Positions 1 through 5,925 of a DNA stretch of 8,128 nt are shown here, piece after piece. Below the pieces are notes generated by a model. That model worked only from the letters and a program-made list of their open reading frames with translations. It ran no database searches and was not told the DNA's origin. Each line of letters starts with the position of its first letter. The stretch's first letter is position 1. This stretch comes from Pseudomonadota bacterium (GTDB lineage: Bacteria; Pseudomonadota; Gammaproteobacteria; Steroidobacterales; Rariloculaceae): NCBI GenBank assembly GCA_009843005.1, contig VYEH01000008.1, positions 4,202 through 12,329 on the forward strand, in the 5' to 3' direction. The position numbers and the translations under genes are program-made.

Positions 1-1
1 T

Positions 2-451
2 TCAGCAAGTAAAGGCACCCTGGCTTTCGATTACGACCTGGAGCGCAAGGGAACACGAACCTTGATTTCCCTGCTGATCCCGGCGCTGGAAGCACTCTCG
101 ACCGGTTCGCTTCTCGTCGTCGACGAGCTCGATACAAGCCTTCATCCGGACCTGGCAAAGGCCTTCGTTTCGCTCTTCAACAGGGAAAGTTCAAACCCCC
201 ACGGTGCACAGCTCATCTTCTCCACGCACGACGTGACCCTCCTGGGTAGCGGTTCGATACAACAGGACGAAATCTGGATGACGGACAAGGACCGTGACGG
301 CGTTTCCCGGTTCACACCGCTAACCGAGTTCAAGCTTCGCTCTCGCGACGACATCGAGAAAGCCTACCGAAAGGGGCGTCTTGGCGGTGTTCCCTCCGCT
401 GATGACTTTTATCTTGAGTTGAGTCGCGGCCCCTCTCCGACCAACCAATGA
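2..451 (+). CDS. AAA15-type ATPase, RloA/AbiLi-like, C-terminal part (5' end outside window)
   Basis: The frame is open from the first complete codon at position 2 to TGA at 449-451, so this is the last ~149 residues of a longer protein; the Walker A end lies outside the window. A GxT-type signature region (RKGTRTL, 48-68) is followed by a hydrophobic Walker B strand with DELD and the D-loop-like SLHP (about 112-147), then a switch-like STHD with upstream QLIF (about 209-237), and DEIW...KDRDG. This order is typical of COG1106/AAA_21 ABC-like ATPases in the RloA/AbiLi group. The signature serine often seen before xGT appears to be arginine here. The stop overlaps the start of the RloB gene (ATGA), as expected for an RloA-RloB (AbiL-type) pair, in which the ATPase is thought to control the Toprim-like partner. 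The family call is firm; the abortive-infection role is inferred from the pairing. Confidence 0.85.
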   Translation, partial: SASKGTLAFDYDLERKGTRTLISLLIPALEALSTGSLLVVDELDTSLHPDLAKAFVSLFNRESSNPHGAQLIFSTHDVTLLGSGSIQQDEIWMTDKDRDGVSRFTPLTEFKLRSRDDIEKAYRKGRLGGVPSADDFYLELSRGPSPTNQ

Positions 452-1062
452 GGCGCACACGGCGCATAACACGCCGAGCCGCTACCCGGTCCCCAGCAGC
501 GCGCATTGTCGTCGTGACCGAAGGAGGTTCTACCGAACCCGCTTACCTGAGGACATTTGGCCGTATATACGGAGAGTCCTCCGCAGTAAGGCTGAACATC
601 GTTCCCGCAGCGGGCGATCCCCGAGCGGTTGTTGAACGTGCTATCACGGAATTGCGCAAATTGCGGGGCGACAAACTCGCTTCCAGAGATACCGTCTGGG
701 CGATGTTCGACCGCGACGAGCATCCCCGATTCGACGAAGCCAGGATATTGGCACGCGACAATGGTATCTCCATGGCGATATCCAATCCCTGCTTCGAACT
801 GTGGGGCATATTCCACTACCGGGACTACGATGCTCCTCTCGGTCGACACGAATGCCAACGGCAACTATCGCAACTCTGTTCAACGTACGTATCTGACCGC
901 GGAAAGCTTTTCGACGATCTTGAGGTAATTCGCGATCGCTATGCTGACGCTAGACAAAGAGCCGAGACCTCGCTTGTGCGCAGACACGAGGAGGGAACAC
1001 CCGGAGGTAATCCCTCCACGACGGTCCATCTGTTAACCGAACGTATCCGGTCGCGGCGCTAG
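448..1062 (+). CDS. rloB: RloB-family Toprim-like protein (AbiLii-type effector)
   Basis: This complete 204-aa protein has the size typical of RloB (PF13707). After a basic N-terminus (residues 1-19, rich in Arg) comes the Toprim-like glutamate motif VVTEGGSTEPAY (22-33, E25 and E30). A hydrophobic strand then leads into the acidic motif MFDRDEH (86-92, D88 and D90). The family hallmark SNPCFELW is at 112-119. These acidic residues are the expected metal-binding site of a nuclease-like Toprim fold. The ATG at 448 overlaps the TGA of the upstream ATPase, which suggests translational coupling. RloAB-type pairs are described as accessory genes of restriction loci and as AbiL-like abortive infection genes, so a role as a toxic nuclease unleashed on phage infection is plausible but inferred. 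No truncation or missing motif is visible. Confidence 0.88.
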   Translation: MRRTRRITRRAATRSPAARIVVVTEGGSTEPAYLRTFGRIYGESSAVRLNIVPAAGDPRAVVERAITELRKLRGDKLASRDTVWAMFDRDEHPRFDEARILARDNGISMAISNPCFELWGIFHYRDYDAPLGRHECQRQLSQLCSTYVSDRGKLFDDLEVIRDRYADARQRAETSLVRRHEEGTPGGNPSTTVHLLTERIRSRR

Positions 1063-1150
1063 CCCGCCGTCTGCATGCACCTCGCGCGCATCTACATCGA
1101 GCGCGAACCGCCAATAAAAACGGTCGTCACTGAGGAAATCGAAATTCCTG

Positions 1151-1363
1151 CTAGCGAGTGGGCCCTGAACGGGGTTTCGTTTCGATGGGGCGCGTTGCAA
1201 AGCCAACTCCGCGAGCGCGAATAACGTCCGCAACCGCTGTCTTGAACACGACCTCGTCGCCCTCGAGAAGCGCTTCATTAATGTATGCCGCTCCGTACGA
1301 AGGATCCCGAAGATCCTCATAGAGCTCCTCCTTCATGTTCCAGGACGCTGCTGCTTTAACCAT
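1151..1363 (-). pseudogene. HigA-like antitoxin remnant (COG3636-type), C-terminal HTH missing
   Basis: A 70-codon reading begins at ATG 1361-1363 (an alternative ATG is at 1334-1336). The stretch LYEDLRDPSYGAAYINEAL, then EGDEVVF and AVADVIRARG, matches the N-terminal half of 'addiction module antidote proteins' (COG3636). In that family, DP-x-x-A-x-Y-x-x-A-L-x-x-G-D is followed by a helix ending in ARG and then a helix-turn-helix of about 40 residues. Here the protein leaves the family pattern right after ARG and stops about 17 residues later without a recognisable HTH. The -1/+1 frames over 1033-1200 stay open, but I could not match them convincingly to the missing half. No HigB-like toxin partner is adjacent. 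The frame is open back to 1444, but that extension overlaps the upstream gene and is not family-like. It is probably a decayed antitoxin; a short functional form cannot be excluded. Confidence 0.55.
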
Positions 1364-1380
1364 TCGATTCACTGCCGGGT

Positions 1381-1656
1381 CTAGGAGCGATTCAGGCGTG
1401 TCCCTGATACCGCTGCGGGAATCATGATGCCCAGATGTCGACATACGGCTTGATGGCGCGCAACCTCGGCGCTCGGGCCCGTAAACTCGAAATCGCAGTC
1501 GATGCAGCTATGCACGACTACACTGGCGCTCAAGGATACGGCGCCTTCCCCTGCTCCGTACTCGAACTCGTCCAATTCCTTGCGGCGACTGAGGTTGCTG
1601 CCTCCGCACACCGCGCAGGTCATTTCGTCGTCTCGAATTTCAAGGTCAATAGCCAC
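1381..1656 (-). CDS. Zinc-finger protein, MqsA/YgiT-type N-terminal half, apparently truncated
   Basis: This 91-aa ORF starts at GTG 1654-1656, or possibly at ATG 1621-1623 just before the finger. Two cysteine pairs, CAVC (14-17) and CIDC (51-54), with about 33 residues between them form a probable zinc ribbon of the YgiT type. They are followed by a helix with RHQAVCRHLG and IPAAV. In MqsA-family antitoxins that have this finger, the equivalent of RHxAVCRxLGxLTPxEI runs straight into IRxxR and a DNA-binding HTH. Here the protein ends 8 residues after IPAA, so the HTH is absent. One base out of phase, the next residues read GIRD, which hints at a frameshift, but no HTH follows in that frame either. 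It lies 21 bp downstream of the HTH regulator on the same strand, so it is probably co-transcribed. Function unknown; likely a remnant antitoxin or a zinc-finger accessory. Confidence 0.6.
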   Translation of the reverse strand: MAIDLEIRDDEMTCAVCGGSNLSRRKELDEFEYGAGEGAVSLSASVVVHSCIDCDFEFTGPSAEVARHQAVCRHLGIMIPAAVSGTRLNRS

Positions 1657-1677
1657 AGTGCTGGATTATCTGATTCC

Positions 1678-2154
1678 TCAAGCGGCGCCCGTCACGGACC
1701 AGGCGCCCGTGCTGTCGGGCGCAAGCGTGAGTTGTTCGTGCCATTCGATGTCAAGGCTGCGCAACCGCTTGAAGAGGTCGATGTATGAGCTCTCCGGATC
1801 GATGCTCTCCAGGTATAGATGCCGAATGAACCCGTTATACGGCTCCTTTACGCCATCCTTGTGCTCCAGGTCTCGAATGGACCGATCCGATCTGCCGAAG
1901 ATCTCGCCGGTCATCTTCAGCGAAAAAAGCAGTTCTCGCCGCAGAAACCTGAATTCCGGTCCGGTCAAATGCCCCGGCATGTCGCACAAGGCACGGGAAA
2001 TACATCGGTGCAACCCCTCGATGTCGGAAATCGAGACTCCTTCCCCATAGGGCGTTTGTTTCTTTTCAAAGCCATTTCGCAACCACACATTGGGCAAACC
2101 GCATTCGACATAGTGGTATTCGCTGGCTTCGGCTGATGGCTGTGTCTGTTTCAT
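1678..2154 (-). CDS. HTH antitoxin-like transcriptional regulator (158 aa)
   Basis: This soluble protein has the N-terminal pattern YHYVECGLPNVWLRNGF (13-29), then TPYGEG and SDIEGLH (34-49). Next comes LTGPEFRFLRREL (63-75), the entry to a Cro/C1-like HTH (about 64-100). That arrangement is typical of regulators encoded just after a DUF4258-like protein, and the pair is generally read as a type II toxin-antitoxin module. The HTH here is diverged: where relatives usually have LSQ...LA..LG.S...V..WE, it has FSLKMTGEIFGRSDRSIRDLE. The ATG overlaps the TGA of the upstream toxin-like gene by 4 bp (2151-2154), so translation is probably coupled. Such antitoxins usually repress their own operon, and an inverted repeat at 2490-2531 is a candidate operator. 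The pairing is well supported; DNA binding by this diverged HTH is inference. Confidence 0.68.
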   Translation of the reverse strand: MKQTQPSAEASEYHYVECGLPNVWLRNGFEKKQTPYGEGVSISDIEGLHRCISRALCDMPGHLTGPEFRFLRRELLFSLKMTGEIFGRSDRSIRDLEHKDGVKEPYNGFIRHLYLESIDPESSYIDLFKRLRSLDIEWHEQLTLAPDSTGAWSVTGAA

Positions 2155-2489
2155 AACCTGAACCTGTTGTCCACCTTGAGGATGTATACCGTTCTGACTG
2201 TCCTGTCGTCGTTCAATTCAATAGCCGTTGTCACGTAGACGTCGCTGCCGCCACACAGGCGATAGGAAACGGCAATCCAGTTTCCATGATCATCCTTGGA
2301 CGGAACGTCAACGACGCGCCCTTCCTTCAGACAAAGAACCACCTGACGACTCGATACCAACTCGTACCAAGCTTCGGTTGGGCCGTACGTTATCGTATTG
2401 ACGAGCTTGCTGGAGTCCTCGACGGCTTCACGTAGCAGCCGTTCGGCCATCCGAGGCGTAAGCGGGATTTCAAAGACTTTTTCGGGCAT
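2151..2489 (-). CDS. DUF4258-like small protein, putative toxin (112 aa)
   Basis: This is the first gene of a minus-strand cluster, with ATG at 2487-2489. The protein has an amphipathic N-terminal helix (LTPRMAERLLREAVEDSS, 10-27), then ITYGPTEAWYELVSSRQVV. It continues with VLCLKEGRVVDVP, a DDHGNW turn and beta strands ending in VYVTTAIEL and VYILKV. The 'I-strand, helix, vLxxGxivxxPxxDxxGxW' layout resembles DUF4258-type toxins, which have a RelE-like fold. The His and Arg residues usual in the helix (HAxERMxER) are not in the expected places, so catalytic activity is doubtful. It overlaps by 4 bp the antitoxin-like HTH gene. No clear Shine-Dalgarno precedes the ATG. It could instead be a non-toxic regulator partner; assignment rests on layout and genomic pairing. 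Confidence 0.55.
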   Translation of the reverse strand: MPEKVFEIPLTPRMAERLLREAVEDSSKLVNTITYGPTEAWYELVSSRQVVLCLKEGRVVDVPSKDDHGNWIAVSYRLCGGSDVYVTTAIELNDDRTVRTVYILKVDNRFRL

Positions 2490-2531
2490 AACCGGCGCGC
2501 TTGGGACCAGAAGCGGAAATTTTCGCCGGTT
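2490..2531. repeat. Perfect 8-bp inverted repeat abutting the toxin-like gene start (candidate operator)
   Basis: AACCGGCG at 2490-2497 is mirrored by CGCCGGTT at 2524-2531 with 26 bp between. The left arm touches the ATG of the minus-strand toxin-like gene, where an autoregulated toxin-antitoxin operon would have its operator or leader. On the plus strand the right arm runs into a T-tract, so it also resembles a long-loop intrinsic terminator, but no plus-strand gene ends nearby to need one. The core AACCGGC recurs at 2736-2742. Confidence 0.4.
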
Positions 2532-2770
2532 TTTTCGGTGCGCGCAATGGGGTAAATGTGCCTGGAATGACCAGATTACCGTCGATGGGCTGACCGAGCC
2601 CGCTTATTCCTGGCGGGTCGGGGAGCGACTCAGGCATGTCCGACTCGAGCCAGGAGCAGGTATAGTGGCCGCATCAGGCGAACCGAGCACACCAACTTGA
2701 CCAGCCTTCGAAATCAACGACCGCACCTGAAGCAAAACCGGCAACCGGTGGAACATCAGGAATCGAGGCG
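2532..2770. other. Divergent intergenic region between the toxin-antitoxin cluster and the DUF3883 gene
   Basis: About 240 bp without a supported gene. It must hold the promoters of both flanking, divergently transcribed units, but I see no convincing -35/-10 pair on either strand. A short palindrome ACCGG-CAA-CCGGT at 2737-2749 lies just upstream of the DUF3883 start and shares the AACCGGC core with the repeat by the toxin gene. The DUF3883 frame is open back to 2666 but has no start codon before GTG 2771. Confidence 0.5.
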
Positions 2771-3598
2771 GTGACGAAACGAGGCGCGCCATGGTCCGCG
2801 CAGGAAATCGAACCCATCGTCGCGGACTATTTCGACATGCTCGAGTGCGAGCTCGCGGGTCGCGCTTACGTCAAGGCAGAACACAACAGGGCGCTGCAGA
2901 ACGTGATTGATCGTTCGCGGGGCGCGATCGAAAGAAAGCATCAGAACATCAGCGCCGTGCTGGTCGCCCTGGGTCTTCCCCGTATCAAGGGTTACATTCC
3001 GTTGGCGAATTACCAGAAGGCCCTGTTTGACGCCATTGAAGCGCGAATTGACCAAACTGACATCCAGGACCGAATGGCCGATGTCAACGTCGTTCGGGAT
3101 GCGCCTCCTCAAATGTTGGTTTACACGCCGCCTCCGCCGATGAGCGCGAGACCGTACGCTGCGAACCCCCAACTCAATCGGCTCGTCCGGAAATTCGCCC
3201 CGGCCTGGCGCGACGCCAGAGCCCGCGCACTTGGCGAAGCGGGGGAAGCCTTTCTGTATCAAGCCGAACAAGATCGGCTGTCGGATCTCGGCAGGGACGA
3301 CCTCGCCGGCAAGGTCCGCTGGGTCGCCAAGGAGGATGGGGACGGCGCCGGCTACGACATACTGTCGTTTTCCAGACGCGGCGAGGAGCGCTGGCTCGAG
3401 GTCAAGACGACCAATGGCCCCGCAACAACGCCCTTCTGGATCACCGCGAATGAACGGCGCGTTTCCGAGCAACGACCGGATGTGTTCCGGCTGGCGCGCC
3501 TATATGACTTTTCCCGAACACCCACGGCTTTTCGGTTGAAGCCGCCCCTTACGGATCACGTCCGGCTGGCGGCCTCCCAGTATCGGGCAACGTTCTGA
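2771..3598 (+). CDS. DUF3883 domain protein, PD-(D/E)XK nuclease-like (275 aa)
   Basis: Two parts are visible. Residues about 8-92 carry the N-terminal module often seen with DUF3883: WSAQEIEPIVADYFDMLECEL, then KAEHNRALQ, RSRGAIERKHQNISAVL and GYIPLANYQ. It is probably an interaction or nucleic-acid-binding domain. Residues about 150-262 form DUF3883: LGEAGEAFLYQAE (154-166), WVAKEDGDGAGYDILSF (184-200) with D196, then WLEVKTTNG (208-216) with the E210-x-K212 pair, and PFWITANE. The GE...GYD...ExK series is what a PD-(D/E)XK nuclease-like core shows, and all its residues are present. A Pro-rich linker (PPPPM, 120-124) joins the parts. GTG 2771 is the only in-frame start, with GAGG a few bases before. 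It stands alone without a methylase or helicase in its strand, so substrate and partner are unknown; a defence-related nuclease is inferred. Confidence 0.8.
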   Translation: MTKRGAPWSAQEIEPIVADYFDMLECELAGRAYVKAEHNRALQNVIDRSRGAIERKHQNISAVLVALGLPRIKGYIPLANYQKALFDAIEARIDQTDIQDRMADVNVVRDAPPQMLVYTPPPPMSARPYAANPQLNRLVRKFAPAWRDARARALGEAGEAFLYQAEQDRLSDLGRDDLAGKVRWVAKEDGDGAGYDILSFSRRGEERWLEVKTTNGPATTPFWITANERRVSEQRPDVFRLARLYDFSRTPTAFRLKPPLTDHVRLAASQYRATF

Positions 3599-3603
3599 CG
3601 GGC

Positions 3604-3693
3604 ATGAGCCCCACCACCTACTACGATCGCAACCGCGACGCCCTCCTCGCCCGGTATAGCGCCCTGGATCCCACCAAAGTCCACGCCGCCTGA
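3604..3693 (+). pseudogene. 5' fragment of a class I SAM methyltransferase gene (29 codons)
   Basis: Five bases after the DUF3883 stop, ATG 3604 opens 29 codons reading SPTTYYDRNRDALLARYSALD...VHAA. This matches the opening of a common bacterial methyltransferase type in which YYDxNAxxLxxRYxxLxxxxVH is followed by a short loop and the SAM-binding motif DVGAGSG. TGA comes exactly where a Trp or Leu would continue, and reading past it gives no SAM motif, so the catalytic part is missing. The fragment ends 18 bp before the end of the convergent AlkB-fusion gene, which makes this a likely insertion or deletion junction. A genuine 29-aa peptide is possible but less likely. Resemblance is from memory of the family's N-terminus. 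Confidence 0.5.
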
Positions 3694-3717
3694 GCGCCCG
3701 CACGAAATTTCTCAGGC
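3688..3717. repeat. Perfect 7-bp inverted repeat between convergent genes
   Basis: GCCTGAG at 3688-3694 and CTCAGGC at 3711-3717 are exact complements separated by 16 nt. Each arm contains the Ala-stop (GCC TGA) end of one of the two convergent genes, the methyltransferase fragment and the AlkB fusion. No T-tract follows on either strand, so a strong intrinsic terminator is unlikely, although a weak bidirectional hairpin could form. It could also mark the edge of inserted DNA. Confidence 0.45.
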
Positions 3718-5925
3718 ATTACGTCGCTGACGCGTCTTGCGGAAGGTAAGTGAAATCCGTCGAGACCGGACGACGCGCCTGCGCTTCCCATGCTGGTCCA
3801 TCAGCAGTTCGGTTTTCCGATTCGGGATTTCGTGAGTCCACTTGTATCTCGCGTCGCCTGTCAAGACGGCAATGCTACGACGTTCAAGGGGTATCTCGAC
3901 TTTCCTTTTGCTGTTACGGCGTCGAAACACCATGCCCCACGTCTCGAGCAGGCTTATGGTCGCTACATACTCGGCGAAGACGCGCGGTTGGTCGATGTGG
4001 CGTGAGATGCCTTGATTTCCGCAGTATTCGTTGACGATTACCTGATCAGGCAGGTCCTGCATCCACCCTTCGTCCACGAGTCTTTGGGCCAATTCCCGCG
4101 CCCATGCTGGCAATTCACCAGCGCGCATCGATTCGTCGATCTGGCGCTGCGTGTAGTCATAACGCCAGCCGTAGTGCTGTACCCGGCGCCGAAGTTCTGT
4201 ACTCCACTCGGCTCCGTCAATGAGAGCCACCAGCTTGGCCTCGTCTTCCTCCGTTATGAAACCCGGTCTGTATATGAGGCCTGGAATCTCGCCTGCTCGC
4301 TGGACACGAGATGCCTCCGGTGGATCGGAGACTACGCCAGCCTCGGTTGCCAACTGGCGGCGAAATTTTTCGGGATCGAATCGCTCTTCAACACTAGCGG
4401 CACTCGGCAGTTGAAGGCTCTTCTCCCCTTTGACGACAAGATCGTCGCCATTGACGAACAAGCTTCCACTGCCAAATGTTGGCACGCGCCCATCCGGTAA
4501 GGTGAGCCATCGTTTAAAGCACGGCCATCCAAGTTGACCGGCAAGATTCCGCGCCGCGCTATCGGCGGCGTCATCGGTCAAGTCAATGATGTACCACTTG
4601 GCGCGGGATCGCCACGGCTTGCGAATGACCGGGTGGCCACACCAAGACAAAGTAAACCATCCGTCCTCAGGCGTGCGTACAATGGCCGACCGCTGAGATG
4701 GAGGTAACACTGCCGAGCCGCCGCTCGGCCAGGAAGCTACAAGAGCGCGGGTTGCAAGGAACTCCCGCAGATTGGCATCGCCTCGGAATTTCTTGTCGAG
4801 AGCCCTATAGCCATGGCGCCAACCGCATAGCATTGCCGCAGCCCACCACACGGCCGGTGGCAGCCCCGGCAGATCCGAGCTCCAGGACTTGAACCTCATC
4901 GGTTCGGGCCGTAGCAGGGCGAGCCAAATTGCGAGACCGGCGCCGTTCTGTCGCCAATTGTCACAGGTGATTGTCTCTTCTGCCGCGACGATCCGTTGGG
5001 TCCGGTCAAGCCATGTCTCCGCAGTCCGGTTCGTGACGTCCAGGCATGCCGCTCGCGCGATCTTCTCGGCAACTGCACCGGGGGACTTGTCTCCGGAGGT
5101 CGACCACCGCATGCAGCGTAGCGCTGCCCGCCACAGCCGATCCTGATCGTCCTCGTCGTCACGGGCAGTGCCCGATACGTCGTGAGCAAGCCAAGGAGGT
5201 TTCAACCAATCTGCGCCGAGTCTCCTGGTCGCGTCGGTAACTGCGGCTAAATCCGAGCCCAGCGCTTGCCGCAGAATCTCAATCCACGGCTCAACGCGCG
5301 GCACTGCCCATACCGCCATCGCCATTGCGCCCTGGATGGCATTCAGAGTCTCGGGTAACTCAAGCCATTGCGTTTCCGGAGTTGAGGGATCGCCCGCCGC
5401 CGGGGATTGCACCACGAAATCGTTCACGGCGACGTCTGTATTCGACAAGGAAACGTTGGAGAATTGACCTGCCATCGCCAAAAGATGGGTTTTCTGTTCG
5501 GTAGAGGGGACTTCTACCTTCTTGACCGCATACAGGGGAATCGGTGCGCGCCAGTGAACAACCCGGGGTTCCTCTCCATTGCTGCTTCCCGCCGCACAGC
5601 GATCAAGGTCTTTCCGAGCGTCCCGGAATGGAAGTTTGTCTACATCGAACACGAGCCGGACCGCAACGAAGTTACGCCCGGCCGGAAACTCTTCCGATAC
5701 GAAGCTCTCGTATCCCAGAAGAAAGCGGGAGCGAGAGAGTGGGCGCAACCAACCATCCTGGCTGGCATCGAACAGCCTTCGATGGCTCGTCACAAGACCC
5801 AGCCAACTCGGCGATTCCCGGCCAGTGCTGGCGATCTTATTCTGGCTCGGCGAATCTCCATCCGTGGCACACTCCAAACGCGCATTCTGGGGATCCCCCA
5901 GCAGAAGTTTTTCCTGCGTAGTCAT
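3712..5925 (-). CDS. AlkB-type Fe(II)/2-oxoglutarate dioxygenase fused to a ~540-aa unknown N-terminal region
   Basis: This 737-aa protein ends in a complete AlkB-like domain (about 545-737). Iron ligands are H643 and D645 (HID) and H698 (WTHEIP); the 2-oxoglutarate/substrate arginines are R723 and R729 (RxxxxxR). NEY (632-634), QGISRHIDQP (638-647) and GDARYKW (690-696) are the usual flanking motifs. AlkB enzymes oxidatively remove methyl groups from bases in DNA or RNA, and such proteins are usually about 200 aa, so this one is over three times longer. The N-terminal part has a conserved-looking block WLGLVTSHRRLFD...GWLRPL (41-63), beta-rich segments and a Trp-rich helical middle; I recognise no domain, signal peptide or membrane segment. 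The ATG 5923-5925 overlaps the helicase stop (ATGA), with a weak GGAA before it. It is the last gene of a three-gene operon after a methyltransferase and a helicase. A modification-removing or modification-sensing effector is inferred. Confidence 0.85.
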   Translation of the reverse strand: MTTQEKLLLGDPQNARLECATDGDSPSQNKIASTGRESPSWLGLVTSHRRLFDASQDGWLRPLSRSRFLLGYESFVSEEFPAGRNFVAVRLVFDVDKLPFRDARKDLDRCAAGSSNGEEPRVVHWRAPIPLYAVKKVEVPSTEQKTHLLAMAGQFSNVSLSNTDVAVNDFVVQSPAAGDPSTPETQWLELPETLNAIQGAMAMAVWAVPRVEPWIEILRQALGSDLAAVTDATRRLGADWLKPPWLAHDVSGTARDDEDDQDRLWRAALRCMRWSTSGDKSPGAVAEKIARAACLDVTNRTAETWLDRTQRIVAAEETITCDNWRQNGAGLAIWLALLRPEPMRFKSWSSDLPGLPPAVWWAAAMLCGWRHGYRALDKKFRGDANLREFLATRALVASWPSGGSAVLPPSQRSAIVRTPEDGWFTLSWCGHPVIRKPWRSRAKWYIIDLTDDAADSAARNLAGQLGWPCFKRWLTLPDGRVPTFGSGSLFVNGDDLVVKGEKSLQLPSAASVEERFDPEKFRRQLATEAGVVSDPPEASRVQRAGEIPGLIYRPGFITEEDEAKLVALIDGAEWSTELRRRVQHYGWRYDYTQRQIDESMRAGELPAWARELAQRLVDEGWMQDLPDQVIVNEYCGNQGISRHIDQPRVFAEYVATISLLETWGMVFRRRNSKRKVEIPLERRSIAVLTGDARYKWTHEIPNRKTELLMDQHGKRRRVVRSRRISLTFRKTRQRRNA

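Noticed and set aside
1054..1069. CGGCG/CGCCG hairpin just at the RloB stop as a terminator
   Set aside because: The stem is only 5 bp and no T-tract follows.
1033..1320. A 95-codon minus-strand frame overlapping the HigA-like remnant and the end of RloB
   Set aside because: I considered it as the frameshifted C-terminal half of the antitoxin, but it lacks a convincing helix-turn-helix and runs into the RloB gene.
2398..2700. A 100-codon plus-strand frame across the intergenic region
   Set aside because: Composition is not protein-like (many Ser, Arg, Thr), it overlaps the toxin-like gene on the other strand, and no domain is recognisable.
2756..3472. A 238-codon minus-strand frame opposite the DUF3883 gene
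   Set aside because: It is the antisense shadow of a gene with clear domain motifs and has itself no recognisable feature.
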